Assembly (NCBI RefSeq): GCF_000498395.2
Contig: NZ_CP010979.1
Coordinates: 186,001 to 250,000, forward strand
Length of the DNA: 64,000 bases
Origin: Pseudomonas putida S13.1.2
GTDB lineage: Bacteria > Pseudomonadota > Gammaproteobacteria > Pseudomonadales > Pseudomonadaceae
Reading direction: 5' to 3'
Shown here in pieces: positions 27,318 to 38,428 of the stretch; within the stretch, counting starts at the first letter, position 1; each line of letters opens with the position of its first letter. A program made the position numbers and the translations under genes. The notes beneath the pieces are model-generated. The model was not told the origin of the DNA, did not search any database, and saw only the letters and a list, made by a program, of their open reading frames with translations.

Positions 27318-27425
27318 TTTTGCGATGGAATGTCTTAATGGCGTCATTCCCGCACATCGCAGACCCTATAGGGTGGTGATGGCCGTGTATTTTTTGCCCA
27401 CAGATTGAACAAGAGGCGACAAGCA

Positions 27426-27779
27426 ATGGGACGTTTGACCACACACGTACTGGATGCCGCGCATGGCTGCCCGGGCAGCTCGATCAAGGTCGAGCTGTAC
27501 CGTGTCGAAGGCCAGCAGCTGGAGCTGGTGAACACCGCCCTGACCAACAGCGATGGCCGCGTCGACGCGCCGCTGCTGCAGGGTGACGACTACCGCAGCG
27601 GCGTTTACCAGCTGCAGTTCAGCGCTGGCGACTACTACCGCGCCCGTGGCGTGCAGCTGCCGGCCCAGGCGTTTCTGGATGTTGTTGTGCTGCGCTTTGG
27701 CATCGACGAGTCGCAGGAGCACTACCACGTGCCACTGCTGATCTCGCCGTACAGCTATTCGACCTATCGTGGAAGCTAG
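27426..27779 (+). CDS. uraH: Hydroxyisourate hydrolase (transthyretin-like)
   Basis: A 117-residue protein with the transthyretin-like fold. It hydrolyses 5-hydroxyisourate to OHCU. The N-terminal L-T-T-H-V-L-D-A-A-H-G motif and the C-terminal tetrapeptide Y-R-G-S, both active-site signatures that separate it from true transthyretin, are intact. ATG 27426 follows AGAGG; an in-frame upstream codon at 27405 is not needed. It is divergent from the puuE operon and ends in a strong terminator. Confidence 0.95.
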   Translation: MGRLTTHVLDAAHGCPGSSIKVELYRVEGQQLELVNTALTNSDGRVDAPLLQGDDYRSGVYQLQFSAGDYYRARGVQLPAQAFLDVVVLRFGIDESQEHYHVPLLISPYSYSTYRGS

Positions 27780-27812
27780 TTGGTCGCTAGAAGAATCTTC
27801 GTAGGTCCTTTG

Positions 27813-27841
27813 GCCCGCTCTCACACTGGCGGGCTTTTTTT
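27813..27841 (+). terminator. Rho-independent terminator after uraH
   Basis: Stem GCCCGC / GCGGGC with a 10-nt loop followed by seven T residues, 34 bp after the uraH stop. Confidence 0.85.
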
Positions 27842-27962
27842 CGTCTGGTGTTTTTATACGTTCAGCTGAAATTAACCCTTTTACTGACATTTTTATCAGT
27901 AGCCTCTGATGAATTCATCCAGGGATAATCGGCTTCCCGATTTGCATTGACAGAATGCCAGA

Positions 27963-28709
27963 ATGAACACAAAAAAAGTGTACTCGCCCTATGGCTACCA
28001 TTCACCCAGCCCGGGCGTTCTTGGGTTCAATGGAGAACGACCGGCTCTGATCACTGGATATTACCATTTGGGTAATGGTCATAGATCGTACAGTACAGTT
28101 TTGATGCGTTTCCTGAGCGCGGACAGCTTGAGCCCGTTTGCTCAAGGCGGCTTGAACGCTTATGCATACTGCCTGGGAGACCCAGTCAACAACCAGGATC
28201 CAAGTGGGCGTAACATTTGGAATAAACTGCTGCGGATTGCAGAACCTGTTGTTAAGGAGGCCACGTTCAGTGGGGTAATTGGGTACCATGCGACGGAGCG
28301 TTGGAACACATCGTCGATATTAACTGGGCTGAAGCGTGGGCATTCACTCGAAGGCCAGCGATCTTTGGGCGAAGCGGTATATTTCGGAAAATCTCGTGCA
28401 TACGTTGAACCCTATAGAGCAAAAGCTATAGAGGGTGTTGTCTTTGCGGGTATGTTGCAAGACGGTGTCAGTCTGGTTCCCGGAATAGGTTATAAGAAGG
28501 ATGTGAATGGGGTAACGGCGATTCATCCACCGGCCTACGGGGTTATCAAAATGGTTGAAAAGGTTCCTCCAGGGGCAGTGCCAATTGACCTCCCCCCAAC
28601 GGGCATTTTCGCGAAGACGAAAACAACATCAATTCGATCAGAGAGTCAGGGCGCCGAAGCGCCCTCTGTTGAAGCGGTTAAAATCAGAGGAAAACAAACT
28701 TGGCAATGA
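27963..28709 (+). CDS. Orphan RHS core protein with variable C-terminal domain (ADP-ribosyltransferase-like?)
   Basis: A 248-residue protein whose first 80 residues form the RHS-associated core end (V-Y-S-P-Y-G-Y, G-Y-Y-H-L-G-N-G-H-R, L-M-R-F-L-S-A-D-S-L-S-P-F, A-Y-C-L-G-D-P-V-N-N, D-P-S-G-R). The rest is unrelated to the tail of the RHS gene at 8857. It shows G-Y-H-A-T, then G-E-A-V-Y-F-G-K-S, reminiscent of the H and Y motifs of PARP-type ADP-ribosyltransferases. No secretion region or full RHS barrel is present, so it is an orphan tip module. Its 3' end overlaps the convergent permease gene by 26 bp. No immunity gene is evident. Confidence 0.7.
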   Translation: MNTKKVYSPYGYHSPSPGVLGFNGERPALITGYYHLGNGHRSYSTVLMRFLSADSLSPFAQGGLNAYAYCLGDPVNNQDPSGRNIWNKLLRIAEPVVKEATFSGVIGYHATERWNTSSILTGLKRGHSLEGQRSLGEAVYFGKSRAYVEPYRAKAIEGVVFAGMLQDGVSLVPGIGYKKDVNGVTAIHPPAYGVIKMVEKVPPGAVPIDLPPTGIFAKTKTTSIRSESQGAEAPSVEAVKIRGKQTWQ

Positions 28710-30033
28710 AGATTGCGCACAGCACCCACAGGCTGGCGGAGATTTCCTTGTATTTGCCAGTACCCGCCTTCAATGCCACATAGCTGATGAAGCCCAGGGC
28801 AATACCATCCGCCACCGAGAAGGTCAGCGGCATCATGATCACCGTGACGATCGCCGGAATGCTGTCGGTGGCCTCGTCCCAATGAATGTGCGCCATGCTG
28901 CCCATCATCAGCATTGCCACGTAGATCAGGGCGCCGGCCGTCGCGTACGCCGGAATCATCCCGGCCAGCGGCGCGAAGAACATCGCGGCGATGAACAGCA
29001 GGCCGACCACCACAGCCGTGAGGCCAGTACGGCCACCAGCAGCAACACCGGCAGCACTCTCCACATAGCTGGTCACCGGCGGTACGCCTACCACCGCACC
29101 GAACACACTCGAAGCACTGTCCGCCTTCAGCGCCTTCGACAGGTTCTCGATACGCCCGTCCGGCGCCACCAGGTTGGCCCGCTGCGCCACGCCCATCAGC
29201 GTGCCGGCGGTGTCGAACATGTGCACGAACAGAAACGCCAGCACCACGCTGATCATGCTGACGTTGAACACCCCGGCCACGTCCATGGCCATCCACGTTG
29301 GTGCCAGGCTCGGCGGCATCGACATCACCCCGCCAAACTTGACCAGGCCCAGGCCCCAGCCCGCCAGGGTGACACCGATGATGCTGATCAGGATCGCGCC
29401 GAACACCCGCTTGTAGCTGAGGATGGCGATCAGCAGGAAGCAGATTGCCGCCAGCAGCGGCCCCGGCTCATGCAGCGAGCCCAGCTTGATCAGGGTGGCG
29501 GGGCTGTCGACGATGATGCCTGCCGTCTTCAGGCCGATCAGCCCGAGAAACAATCCGACGCCGGCCCCCATGGCATGGCGCAGGCTCACCGGGATGCTGT
29601 TCAGCAACCATTCGCGCACTTTCGACAAGGTCAGGAACATGAACAGCACGCCCGAGACGAACACCGCACCCAGCGCCGTTTCCCAGTTGTAGCCCATGGT
29701 GCCTACCACGGTGTAGGTGAAGAAGGCGTTAAGCCCCATGCCCGGTGCCAGGCCCACCGGCCAGTTGGCGTACAGGCCCATCAGCAGGCAGCCCAGCGCG
29801 GCGGCGATGCAGGTGGCGACAAAGGCGGCACCATGGTCGATGCCGGCGTCGGCCATGATGTTGGGGTTGACGAAAATGATGTAGGCCATGGTGATGAAAG
29901 TGGTCACCCCGGCGATCATTTCGGTTTTGACGGTGCTGCCGTGTTGCTTGAGTTTGAAAATCCGCTCCAGCCAGCTTGTTTCGAGCGGTGGGGCGAGATC
30001 CAGCGTAGGGGCTTCGGATTTGCGGCTTTCCAC
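28684..30033 (-). CDS. NCS2 family permease, AzgA type (guanine/hypoxanthine)
   Basis: A 449-residue inner-membrane protein starting at GTG after GAGGAG. It belongs to the AzgA branch of NCS2: E-M-I-A-G-V-T-T-F-I-T-M-A-Y-I near residue 38, F-V-N-P near residue 55, and G-L-A-P-G-M-G-L-N-A-F-F-T-Y-T. AzgA proteins import adenine, guanine or hypoxanthine by proton symport. Given guaD and xdh in the same cluster, guanine/hypoxanthine is likely. The divergent intergenic region to the GntR gene holds two TTGTGTACAA-type dyads and a RutR-like dyad. Confidence 0.9.
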   Translation of the reverse strand: MESRKSEAPTLDLAPPLETSWLERIFKLKQHGSTVKTEMIAGVTTFITMAYIIFVNPNIMADAGIDHGAAFVATCIAAALGCLLMGLYANWPVGLAPGMGLNAFFTYTVVGTMGYNWETALGAVFVSGVLFMFLTLSKVREWLLNSIPVSLRHAMGAGVGLFLGLIGLKTAGIIVDSPATLIKLGSLHEPGPLLAAICFLLIAILSYKRVFGAILISIIGVTLAGWGLGLVKFGGVMSMPPSLAPTWMAMDVAGVFNVSMISVVLAFLFVHMFDTAGTLMGVAQRANLVAPDGRIENLSKALKADSASSVFGAVVGVPPVTSYVESAAGVAAGGRTGLTAVVVGLLFIAAMFFAPLAGMIPAYATAGALIYVAMLMMGSMAHIHWDEATDSIPAIVTVIMMPLTFSVADGIALGFISYVALKAGTGKYKEISASLWVLCAIFIAKFVFL

Positions 30034-30132
30034 AGCAGGTACTCCTCAAGTCTTTCTTGTTGTTATGGAGCCAGTTTCCTGCGCAATGCACTTGGCGGCT
30101 CCGCGAGGGAAGGCAGACGTCTGACCGTTTTA

Positions 30133-30148
30133 TTGACTCGCGGGTCAA
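30133..30148. promoter_or_regulatory. RutR-like dyad TTGACTCGCGGGTCAA
   Basis: Near-perfect palindrome of the TTGAC-N6-GTCAA type, 100 bp upstream of the AzgA-type permease. The sequence to its right (AGAAGTTGCTC) also follows the dyad upstream of xdhA with one mismatch. Confidence 0.6.
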
Positions 30149-30172
30149 GAAGTTGCTCGGTGGATTATGCTT

Positions 30173-30182
30173 TTGTGTACAA
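30173..30182. promoter_or_regulatory. TTGTGTACAA operator-like palindrome (permease side)
   Basis: Copy of the purine-cluster dyad, 140 bp upstream of the AzgA-type permease and 135 bp upstream of the GntR gene. Confidence 0.55.
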
Positions 30183-30271
30183 AGAATGCAAATAATGTTT
30201 TATGTTTTGTGTGCGCAATGCGTCGTACAACGGCTATATAGGTAAAACGCCCCCTGCGGAATCGCCTCAGC

Positions 30272-30281
30272 CTGTGTACAA
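30272..30281. promoter_or_regulatory. CTGTGTACAA operator-like site at the GntR promoter
   Basis: One more copy just 36 bp upstream of the GntR start, where binding would block transcription. Suggests autoregulation. Confidence 0.5.
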
Positions 30282-30316
30282 TGGCGCCATACTTTCTCTT
30301 CGTGCCTCGAGAGCCC

Positions 30317-31072
30317 ATGAACGAACAGCTGCAACCTCTGAAGAAACCTGCACGTGTCGGCAAGGCCGGCCGCAGTGGTACCCAGGACGACATCGTCTAC
30401 GCGCACATTTTCGAGGCCATCCTCGAGCAGCGCCTGGCGCCGGGCACCAAGTTGAGCGAGGAAGCGCTGGGCGAAATCTTCGGCGTCAGCCGCACCATCA
30501 TCCGCCGCGCCCTGTCGCGCCTGGCCCACGAAAGCGTGGTGCTGCTGCGGCCAAACCGCGGTGCAGTGGTGGCCAGCCCGACGGTAGAAGAGGCGCGCCA
30601 GGTGTTCTTCTCGCGGCGCATGGTGGAGCGGGCCATTACCGAACTGGCCGTGCAGCACGCCACCCTGGATCAGCTCAACGAACTGCGGCAGATGGTGCGC
30701 GAAGAGCGCGACAGCTTTTCGCGCGGTGATCGCGGTGCCGGCATCCGTCTTTCCGGCGAGTTCCACCTCAAGCTGGCGGAAGCCGCGGGCAATGCGCCGC
30801 TGGTGAGCTTCCAGCGCAGCCTGGTGTCGCAAACCTCGCTGATCATTGCCCAGTACGAAAGCGGCAACCGCTCGCACTGCTCGTATGACGAGCACATGCA
30901 GCTGATCGATGCCATCGAGGCGCGTGATGCCGAGCAGGCCGTGAACCTGATGATGCACCACATGGACCACATCGACAGCAAGCTGAACCTGGACGAGGAG
31001 AGCGCCTCGGACGATCTGCATGCAGTGTTCTCGCATTTGCTGAAAAAGCCTAAGGTTTCCGCGAAGGGTTGA
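30317..31072 (+). CDS. GntR family regulator (FadR subfamily, FCD domain), candidate purine regulator
   Basis: A 251-residue regulator with an N-terminal winged HTH (L-S-E-E-A-L-G-E-I-F-G-V-S-R-T-I-I-R-R-A-L at about residues 48-68) and a C-terminal all-helical FCD effector domain with the metal-ligand pattern ending in H-H-M-D-H-I-D. ATG 30317 is chosen over the in-frame ATG at 30281, which overlaps the operator-like site. It sits among purine genes and is the closest regulator to the TTGT(A/G)TACAA dyads found at gcl, puuE/uraH, the permeases and itself. It is therefore the best candidate to bind them. Confidence 0.88.
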   Translation: MNEQLQPLKKPARVGKAGRSGTQDDIVYAHIFEAILEQRLAPGTKLSEEALGEIFGVSRTIIRRALSRLAHESVVLLRPNRGAVVASPTVEEARQVFFSRRMVERAITELAVQHATLDQLNELRQMVREERDSFSRGDRGAGIRLSGEFHLKLAEAAGNAPLVSFQRSLVSQTSLIIAQYESGNRSHCSYDEHMQLIDAIEARDAEQAVNLMMHHMDHIDSKLNLDEESASDDLHAVFSHLLKKPKVSAKG

Positions 31073-31093
31073 TCGTTTGCCCAGGTGATTGAA

Positions 31094-31200
31094 GGGGGCT
31101 GCTTCGCGCCCCATTCGCAGCACAAGGCTGCTCCTACAGGTGTTACGCGATCCCTGTAGGAGCAGCCTTGTGCTGCGAATGGGGCGCGAAGCGGCCCCCA
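31094..31200. repeat. Inverted pair of palindromic repeats, family C variant
   Basis: Arms TTCGCAGCACAAGGCTGCTCC and complement with GGGGCGCGAAGC-type shoulders, between the GntR gene and aqpZ. Confidence 0.8.
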
Positions 31201-31308
31201 GTCATTTCTGGCCATCAGCCAAAGGTCTGCTAAATTCTTGTGAGCAAACCTTCATCAAGCAGTTGGGCTTGCGCATTCGTTGCGTTCAACTTCTTGAGGA
31301 ATGGATTC

Positions 31309-32007
31309 ATGAGCATGTCACTCGGTAAACGCATGGGCGCCGAACTGATCGGCACCTTCTGGCTGGTCCTTGGTGGCTGTGGCAGTGCGGTCCTCGCAGC
31401 CAGTTCCCCTCTCGGCATCGGTGTGCTCGGTGTCGCTTTCGCCTTCGGCCTCACTGTACTGACCATGGCGTTTGCCATCGGCCATATCTCTGGTTGCCAT
31501 CTGAACCCCGCCGTGTCGTTCGGGCTGGTGGTGGGCGGGCGTTTTCCGGCCAAAGAGCTGCTGCCCTACGTGATCGCGCAAGTGATTGGCGCCATTCTGG
31601 CTGCGGGTGTGATCTACCTCATCGCCAGCGGCAAGGCCGGTTTCGAGTTGTCTTCTGGGCTGGCTTCAAACGGCTACGCCGACCACTCGCCCGGTGGCTA
31701 TACGCTGGGTGCGGGCTTCATCAGTGAAGTGGTGATGACGGCGATGTTCCTGGTAGTGATCATGGGTGCGACCGATTCGCGGGCCCCGGCAGGTTTTGCA
31801 CCGATCGCCATCGGCCTGGCCCTGACCCTGATCCACCTGATCTCGATCCCGGTAACCAATACCTCGGTCAACCCCGCGCGTAGCACGGGGCCGGCCTTGT
31901 TCGTCGGGGGCTGGGCCCTGCAGCAACTGTGGCTGTTCTGGGTGGCGCCGCTGATCGGTGCTGCAATCGGCGGCGCGCTGTACCGGGGCCTTGCAAAAGA
32001 GCCTTAG
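31309..32007 (+). CDS. aqpZ: Aquaporin Z-like MIP channel
   Basis: A 232-residue MIP-family channel with six membrane segments and both selectivity motifs intact: H-L-N-P-A-V-S near residue 65 and V-N-P-A-R-S near residue 187. The second-half arginine and the cysteine/threonine pattern, and the lack of the larger pore residues of GlpF, favour a water channel. Start at ATG 31309 with TGAGGA 8 bp upstream (an alternative ATG is at 31315). Its stop overlaps guaD by 4 bp in convergent orientation. Confidence 0.9.
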   Translation: MSMSLGKRMGAELIGTFWLVLGGCGSAVLAASSPLGIGVLGVAFAFGLTVLTMAFAIGHISGCHLNPAVSFGLVVGGRFPAKELLPYVIAQVIGAILAAGVIYLIASGKAGFELSSGLASNGYADHSPGGYTLGAGFISEVVMTAMFLVVIMGATDSRAPAGFAPIAIGLALTLIHLISIPVTNTSVNPARSTGPALFVGGWALQQLWLFWVAPLIGAAIGGALYRGLAKEP

Positions 32008-33308
32008 CGCTGGTGCACGCAACGCCCGGCAGCGTAGGTTTCGCGCACAGTGCGGTCATCGCCCAGGGTGGTGAGCACGAACAGGGTCTCTTCGATGCTG
32101 TTGGACTGCTGAATACGGTAGTCCAGCAGCGGCGTGGCCTTGTAGTCCAGCACCACGAAGTCGGCATCGTTGCCCGGGCGCAGGCTGCCGATGCGGTCGT
32201 CCAGGCGTAGCGCGCGGGCGCCGCCGAGGGTAGCCAGGTACAGCGACTTGTACGGGTGCAGGCGCGCGCCTTGCAGCTGCATCACCTTGTACGCTTCGTT
32301 CAGGGTGTTGAGCAGCGAGAAGCTGGTGCCGGCGCCGACGTCGGTACCCAGGCCCACGTTGACCTTGAAGCGCTCGGCCTGGGGCAGGTTGAACAGGCCG
32401 CTGCCGAGGAACAGGTTGGAGGTGGGGCAGAAGGCCACGGCCGAGCCGGTTTCGGCCAGGCGTTGGCATTCGTCGTCGCACAGGTGTACGCCGTGGGCAA
32501 ACACCGAGCGCTCGCCCAGCAACTCGAAGTGGTCGTACACGTCCAGGTAACCCTTCTGCTCGGGGAACAGCGACTTGACCCAGTCGATTTCCTTGAGGTT
32601 TTCCGACAGGTGCGTGTGCATGTACACGCCAGGGTGTTCCTTGAGCAACTGGCCGGCCAGGGTCAACTGTTCTGGCGTACTGGTCGGGGCGAAGCGTGGG
32701 GTAACCGCGTAGTGCAGGCGGCCCTTGCCATGCCAGCGCTCGATCAGCGCCTTGCTTTCGGCGTAGCCGGACTCGGCGGTGTCGGTCAGGTAGTCCGGGG
32801 CATTGCGGTCCATCATCACCTTGCCAGCGATCAGGCGCAGGTCCAGGCGCTCGGCCTCTTCGAACAGGGCGTTGACCGATTCCGGGTGCACGCTGCCGAA
32901 CACCAATGCGGTGGTGGTGCCGTTGCGCAGCAGTTCCTTGAGGAAGATCTTCGCCACCTGGTCGGCGTGGGCTTTATCGGCGAACTGTTTTTCGCAGGGG
33001 AAGGTGTAGGTGTTCAGCCAGTCCAGTAGTTGCTCGCCGTAGGAGCCGATCATGCCGGTCTGCGGGAAATGGATATGGGTGTCGATAAAACCCGGGGTGA
33101 TCAGCGCGTCCTGGTAGTGTTCCACCGGGATGCCGGCGTCCAGGGTCGGCAGCAGGTCGCTGGCGTGGCCAATGGCGCTGATGCGGCCATCGTCGACCAC
33201 CAGCAGGCCGTCTTCGAAATACTCATGGGAAGCCTCCAGGTCCACCTCGGCCGGGTCGGCGATGCTGTGCAGGATGGCGGCACGGTAGGCTTTGCGGGTA
33301 ACGGTCAT
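32004..33308 (-). CDS. guaD: Guanine deaminase
   Basis: A 434-residue amidohydrolase that converts guanine to xanthine and ammonia. It has the metal-binding [12 protein letters not shown] motif near residue 75, the conserved H-T-H-L-S-E at about residue 230, and G-L-G-T-D-V-G-A-G near residue 320. [12 protein letters not shown] is diagnostic of guanine deaminase. It is 10 bp downstream of xdhC in the same operon, supplying the xanthine dehydrogenase substrate. Confidence 0.95.
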   Translation of the reverse strand: MTVTRKAYRAAILHSIADPAEVDLEASHEYFEDGLLVVDDGRISAIGHASDLLPTLDAGIPVEHYQDALITPGFIDTHIHFPQTGMIGSYGEQLLDWLNTYTFPCEKQFADKAHADQVAKIFLKELLRNGTTTALVFGSVHPESVNALFEEAERLDLRLIAGKVMMDRNAPDYLTDTAESGYAESKALIERWHGKGRLHYAVTPRFAPTSTPEQLTLAGQLLKEHPGVYMHTHLSENLKEIDWVKSLFPEQKGYLDVYDHFELLGERSVFAHGVHLCDDECQRLAETGSAVAFCPTSNLFLGSGLFNLPQAERFKVNVGLGTDVGAGTSFSLLNTLNEAYKVMQLQGARLHPYKSLYLATLGGARALRLDDRIGSLRPGNDADFVVLDYKATPLLDYRIQQSNSIEETLFVLTTLGDDRTVRETYAAGRCVHQR

Positions 33309-33318
33309 AGCACACTCG

Positions 33319-34164
33319 TCAAATAGCTTGGCTGCGCCGGGAGGGCGGCAGCAACTGGGCAATGGGGCCGGCATTGGCCGCAGCGTCGTGCTGGCCGAAG
33401 CAGGCGTTGTAGGTGGCGATGATCTCGCCGGCGATGGACACGGCGATCTCGATGGGCAGCTTGCCCTTTACCTCTGGCAGGCCCATCGGGCAGCGCATGC
33501 GTGCCAGCACGGCATCGTCGTAGCCGCGCTCGCGCAGGCGGTGCTCGAACTTGACCCGTTTGGTCTTCGAGCCGATCAGGCCGAACCAGGTGAAATCGTT
33601 GCGCTTGAGAATGGCGGCGGTCAGCTCCAGGTCGAGCTGGTGGTTGTGGGTCATGACGATGCAGTAGCAGCCTGGCGGCAGGCCCGCGACTTCGTCGACC
33701 GGTTCTTCACTGACGACCTTGGTCACCCCGTTGGGGATGAGCTCGGGGAATTCCTGTTCACGCGAATCGATCCAGCGCACCCGGCAGGGCAGCGCGGCGA
33801 GCAAGGGTACCAGAGCCCGGCCGACATGGCCCGCGCCGAACACGGCGATCTGCGCCTGCACGGCGGCCATTGGCTCGAACAGCAGCACGGTCACGCCGCC
33901 GCAGCACTGGCCAAGGCTGGCGCCGAGGCTGAAGCGCTCCAGGTGCGGGGTGGTGCGCTGCTCTTCAAGCATTTGCCGGGCGATATGCAGGGCCTTGTAT
34001 TCCAAGTGGCCGCCGCCGATGGTGTCGAACAGGCCACTGGCGCTGACCACCATCTTCGAGCCAGCGTTGCGCGGGGTCGAGCCGCGTTCCTCGATGATGG
34101 TCACCAGCACGCAGGCTTCGCCACGGGACTGGTGGTCGGCGAGGGCGTTGATCCATTGGTGCAT
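33319..34164 (-). CDS. xdhC: Xanthine dehydrogenase accessory protein XdhC
   Basis: A 281-residue XdhC protein: N-terminal conserved A-C-V-L-V-T-I-I-E-E-R-G-S-T-P-R and G-G-H-L-E, then Q-C-C-G-G in the middle and a Rossmann-like C-terminal domain (V-F-G-A-G-H-V-G-R-A-L). It binds molybdenum cofactor, helps its sulfuration and inserts it into XdhB. ATG 34164 with GAGG upstream is preferred over ATG 34179. It is third in the minus-strand operon xdhA-xdhB-xdhC-guaD. Confidence 0.94.
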   Translation of the reverse strand: MHQWINALADHQSRGEACVLVTIIEERGSTPRNAGSKMVVSASGLFDTIGGGHLEYKALHIARQMLEEQRTTPHLERFSLGASLGQCCGGVTVLLFEPMAAVQAQIAVFGAGHVGRALVPLLAALPCRVRWIDSREQEFPELIPNGVTKVVSEEPVDEVAGLPPGCYCIVMTHNHQLDLELTAAILKRNDFTWFGLIGSKTKRVKFEHRLRERGYDDAVLARMRCPMGLPEVKGKLPIEIAVSIAGEIIATYNACFGQHDAAANAGPIAQLLPPSRRSQAI

Positions 34165-34188
34165 GATGCAGATCCTCATTCCAGGTGG

Positions 34189-34300
34189 CCTGTTCGGGCC
34201 CTATCGCCGGCAAGCCGGGCTCCCACAAATACAGCACAGGGCTTGCCAGCGGTGCAGCACCTGTGGGAGCCCGGCTTGCCGGCGATAGGGCCCGAACAGG
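34189..34300. repeat. Inverted pair of palindromic repeats, family B variant
   Basis: Outer arms CCTGTTCGGGCCCTATCGCC and its complement enclose the CCGGCAAGCC repeat. Between xdhB and xdhC. Confidence 0.85.
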
Positions 34301-34313
34301 CGCCCACCCAACC

Positions 34314-36705
34314 TCAGTGAGTGACAGTTTCCAGTTGCGGTTCTACAGGCTGAGTGGCAGCCACCGCCTTGCGCATCTGTTCACAGCCCCACAGCACCCG
34401 TTCCGGTGTCGCCGGCGCGTCAATGTTCGGCTGCACGCGGTAGTCGGCAAGGCTGGCCACGGCATCCTTGATCGCACACCAGGCCGCAATGCCGAGCATG
34501 AACGGCGGCTCGCCCACGGCCTTGGAGTGGAACACAGTGTCTTCCGGGTTCTTGCGGTTTTCCACCAGCTTCACCCGCAGGTCCAGCGGCATGTCGGCGA
34601 CGGCCGGGATCTTGTAGCTGGCCGGGCCGTTGGTCATCAGTTTGCCCTTGGCGTTCCACACCAGTTCTTCGGTGGTCAGCCAGCCCATGCCCTGGATGAA
34701 ACCGCCTTCCACCTGGCCGATGTCGATGGCCGGGTTAAGCGAATCGCCCACGTCGTGCAGGATGTCGGCGCGCAGCATCTTGTATTCGCCGGTCAGGGTA
34801 TCCACGATCACTTCCACGCAGGCGGCGCCAAAGGCGAAGTAGTAGAACGGCCGGCCGCGTGCCTGGCTGCGGTCGTAGAAGATTTTCGGCGTGCGGTAGA
34901 ACCCGGTGCTGGACAGCGACACTTGGGCGAAGTAAGCCTGCTGCACCAGTTGCTCGAAGCTGACGATCTGGTCGCGCACGCGCACATGGCCGTTGCGGAA
35001 CTCGACGTCCTCCTCGGTCACCTGATAGTGCCGTGCGGCAAACTCGGTCAGGCGCCGCTTGAGGATTTCGGCAGCGTTCTGCGCCGCCTTGCCATTCAGG
35101 TCGGCACCACTGGAGGCTGCGGTCGGCGAGGTGTTGGGCACCTTGTCAGTGTTGGTGGCGGTGATCTGGATACGGCTGAAATCCACCTGGAAGATCTGCG
35201 CCACCACCTGTGCCACCTTGGTGTTCAGGCCCTGGCCCATCTCGGTGCCGCCGTGGTTCAGGTGAATGCTGCCATCGGTGTAGATGTGGATCAGCGCACC
35301 GGCCTGGTTGAGGAAGGTGGCGGTAAACGAAATGCCGAACTTGACCGGCGTCAGCGCCAGGCCCTTCTTCAGCACCGGGCTGTTGGCGTTGAAGCGGCGG
35401 ATCGACTCGCGGCGCTCGGCGTAGTCGCTGCTGGCTTCCAGGTCGGCGGTCATCTCTTCGAGCATGTTGTGCTCGACGGTCTGGTAGTAGTGGGTAACGT
35501 TGCGTTCGGTCTTGCCGTAGTAGTTGGCCTTTCGCACGGCCAGCGGGTCACGGCCCAGGTGGCGGGCGATATGGTCCATCACCTGCTCGATGGCGACCAT
35601 GCCCTGCGGGCCGCCAAAGCCGCGGTAGGCGGTGTTGGAGGCGGTGTTGGTTTTGCAGCGGTGGCCATGCACGGTGGCATCGCCCAGGTAGTAAGCGTTG
35701 TCGGAGTGGAACATGGCGCGGTCAACGATGGAACCGGACAGGTCGGGCGAGTAGCCGCAGTTGCCGGCCAGGTCGAAATTGATGCCGTGCAAGCGGCCGT
35801 TGTCATCAAAGCCTACATCGTATTCAACGTAGAACGGGTGGCGCTTGCCGGTCATGGTCATGTCTTCGACCCGCGGCAGGCGCATCTTGGTGGGCTGGCC
35901 GGTCAGGCGCGCCACCACCGCACACAGGCAGGCCGGGCTGGCGGCCTGGGTTTCCTTGCCACCAAAGCCGCCACCCATGCGGCGCATGTCCAGCACCACC
36001 TTGTTCATCGGCACGTCGAGCACTTCGGCGACCAGTTTCTGCACTTCGGTGGGGTTTTGCGTGGAGCAGTAGACGATCATGCCGCCATCTTCGGTGGGCA
36101 TCACCGAGGAAATCTGCGTTTCCAGGTAGAAGTGTTCCTGGCCGCCAATGTGCAGCGTGCCCTGAATACGGTGCGGGGCGCTGGCCAGGGCGGCAGCGGA
36201 GTCGCCGCGCTGGTGGGTATGGCTGTCGAGCACGAAGTGCTTCTTGCGCAGCGCATCGACCACATCCAGCACCGGTTCAAGGTCTTCGTATTCGACGATG
36301 GCGGCCATGGCCGCGCGGCGTGCGGTTTCTAGGTCACGGGCGGCCACGGCAAGCACCGGCTGGCCGAAGAACTCGACCTTGTCGATGGCCAGCAGCGGGT
36401 CGCCGGCCACCACCGGGCCGATGTCTTTCAGGCCGGGGATGTCTTCGTGGGTGATGGCAATGCGCACACCCTCGAAGGCATAGCACGGCGTGGTGTCGAT
36501 GCGCAGGATGCGCGCATGGGCGCGGTCGGCGGTGCGCGCATACACGTGCAGCTGGTTGGGGAATTCCAGGCGGTCGTCAATGTACAGCGCCTCGCCGGAT
36601 ACATGCTTGTCGGCGCTGTCGTGCTTGACGCTGCGGCCCACCCCGGTAGTGAGGTCCTGGCTGAACAGCTCGGCCATCTCGGCCTGGCTCTTGGCTACGT
36701 GATGG

Positions 36706-36713
<8 letters not shown>
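34314..36713 (-). CDS. xdhB: Xanthine dehydrogenase, molybdopterin-binding subunit
   Basis: A 799-residue large subunit of the bacterial two-gene xanthine dehydrogenase. It binds Mo-molybdopterin and oxidises hypoxanthine/xanthine to urate. Signature blocks include G-Q-E-H-F-Y-L-E-T near residue 190, G-G-F-G-G-K-E-T-Q near residue 250, and G-G-T-E-M-G-Q-G-L-N near residue 490. The E near the C-terminus in A-V-G-E-P-P (active-site glutamate region) is intact. It overlaps the xdhA stop by 8 bp. Confidence 0.96.
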
Positions 36714-38160
<1,447 letters not shown>

Positions 38161-38212
38161 GGGGATAGCCTCGCAATGGTTTTATTGTTGTTGGGCGGAC
38201 TCTAAGCAACAG

Positions 38213-38228
38213 CTGTCCAGCAGGTCAA
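38213..38228. promoter_or_regulatory. RutR-like dyad CTGTCCAGCAGGTCAA
   Basis: Matches TTGACCA-N2-TGGTCAA at 11 of 14 specified positions, 53 bp upstream of xdhA. It is centred 23 bp from the next dyad. Confidence 0.45.
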
Positions 38229-38235
38229 TATTTTT

Positions 38236-38251
38236 CTGACTCAAAGGTCAA
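38236..38251. promoter_or_regulatory. RutR-like dyad CTGACTCAAAGGTCAA
   Basis: Second dyad upstream of xdhA. With its downstream flank (GAAATTGCTC) it closely resembles the dyad at 30133 upstream of the AzgA-type permease. Confidence 0.55.
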
Positions 38252-38428
38252 GAAATTGCTCATGCCACCGCCCGGCCGCACACATTGCCCATACAACAAG
38301 CATAGATCGCGCCGGGCGCGCGGCTGTCTGGCAGGTCAAATAAACCCCCTGGGCCCTCTGCGCGATTACCGCCCAAATACGCTACAATCCGCCCCTTGTG
38401 CCCAGTTCAATGATTTTGAAGGAAAACC

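Noticed and set aside
34185..36332. 715-residue plus-strand frame opposite xdhB
   Set aside because: Antisense artefact, histidine/valine/glycine-rich with no domain.
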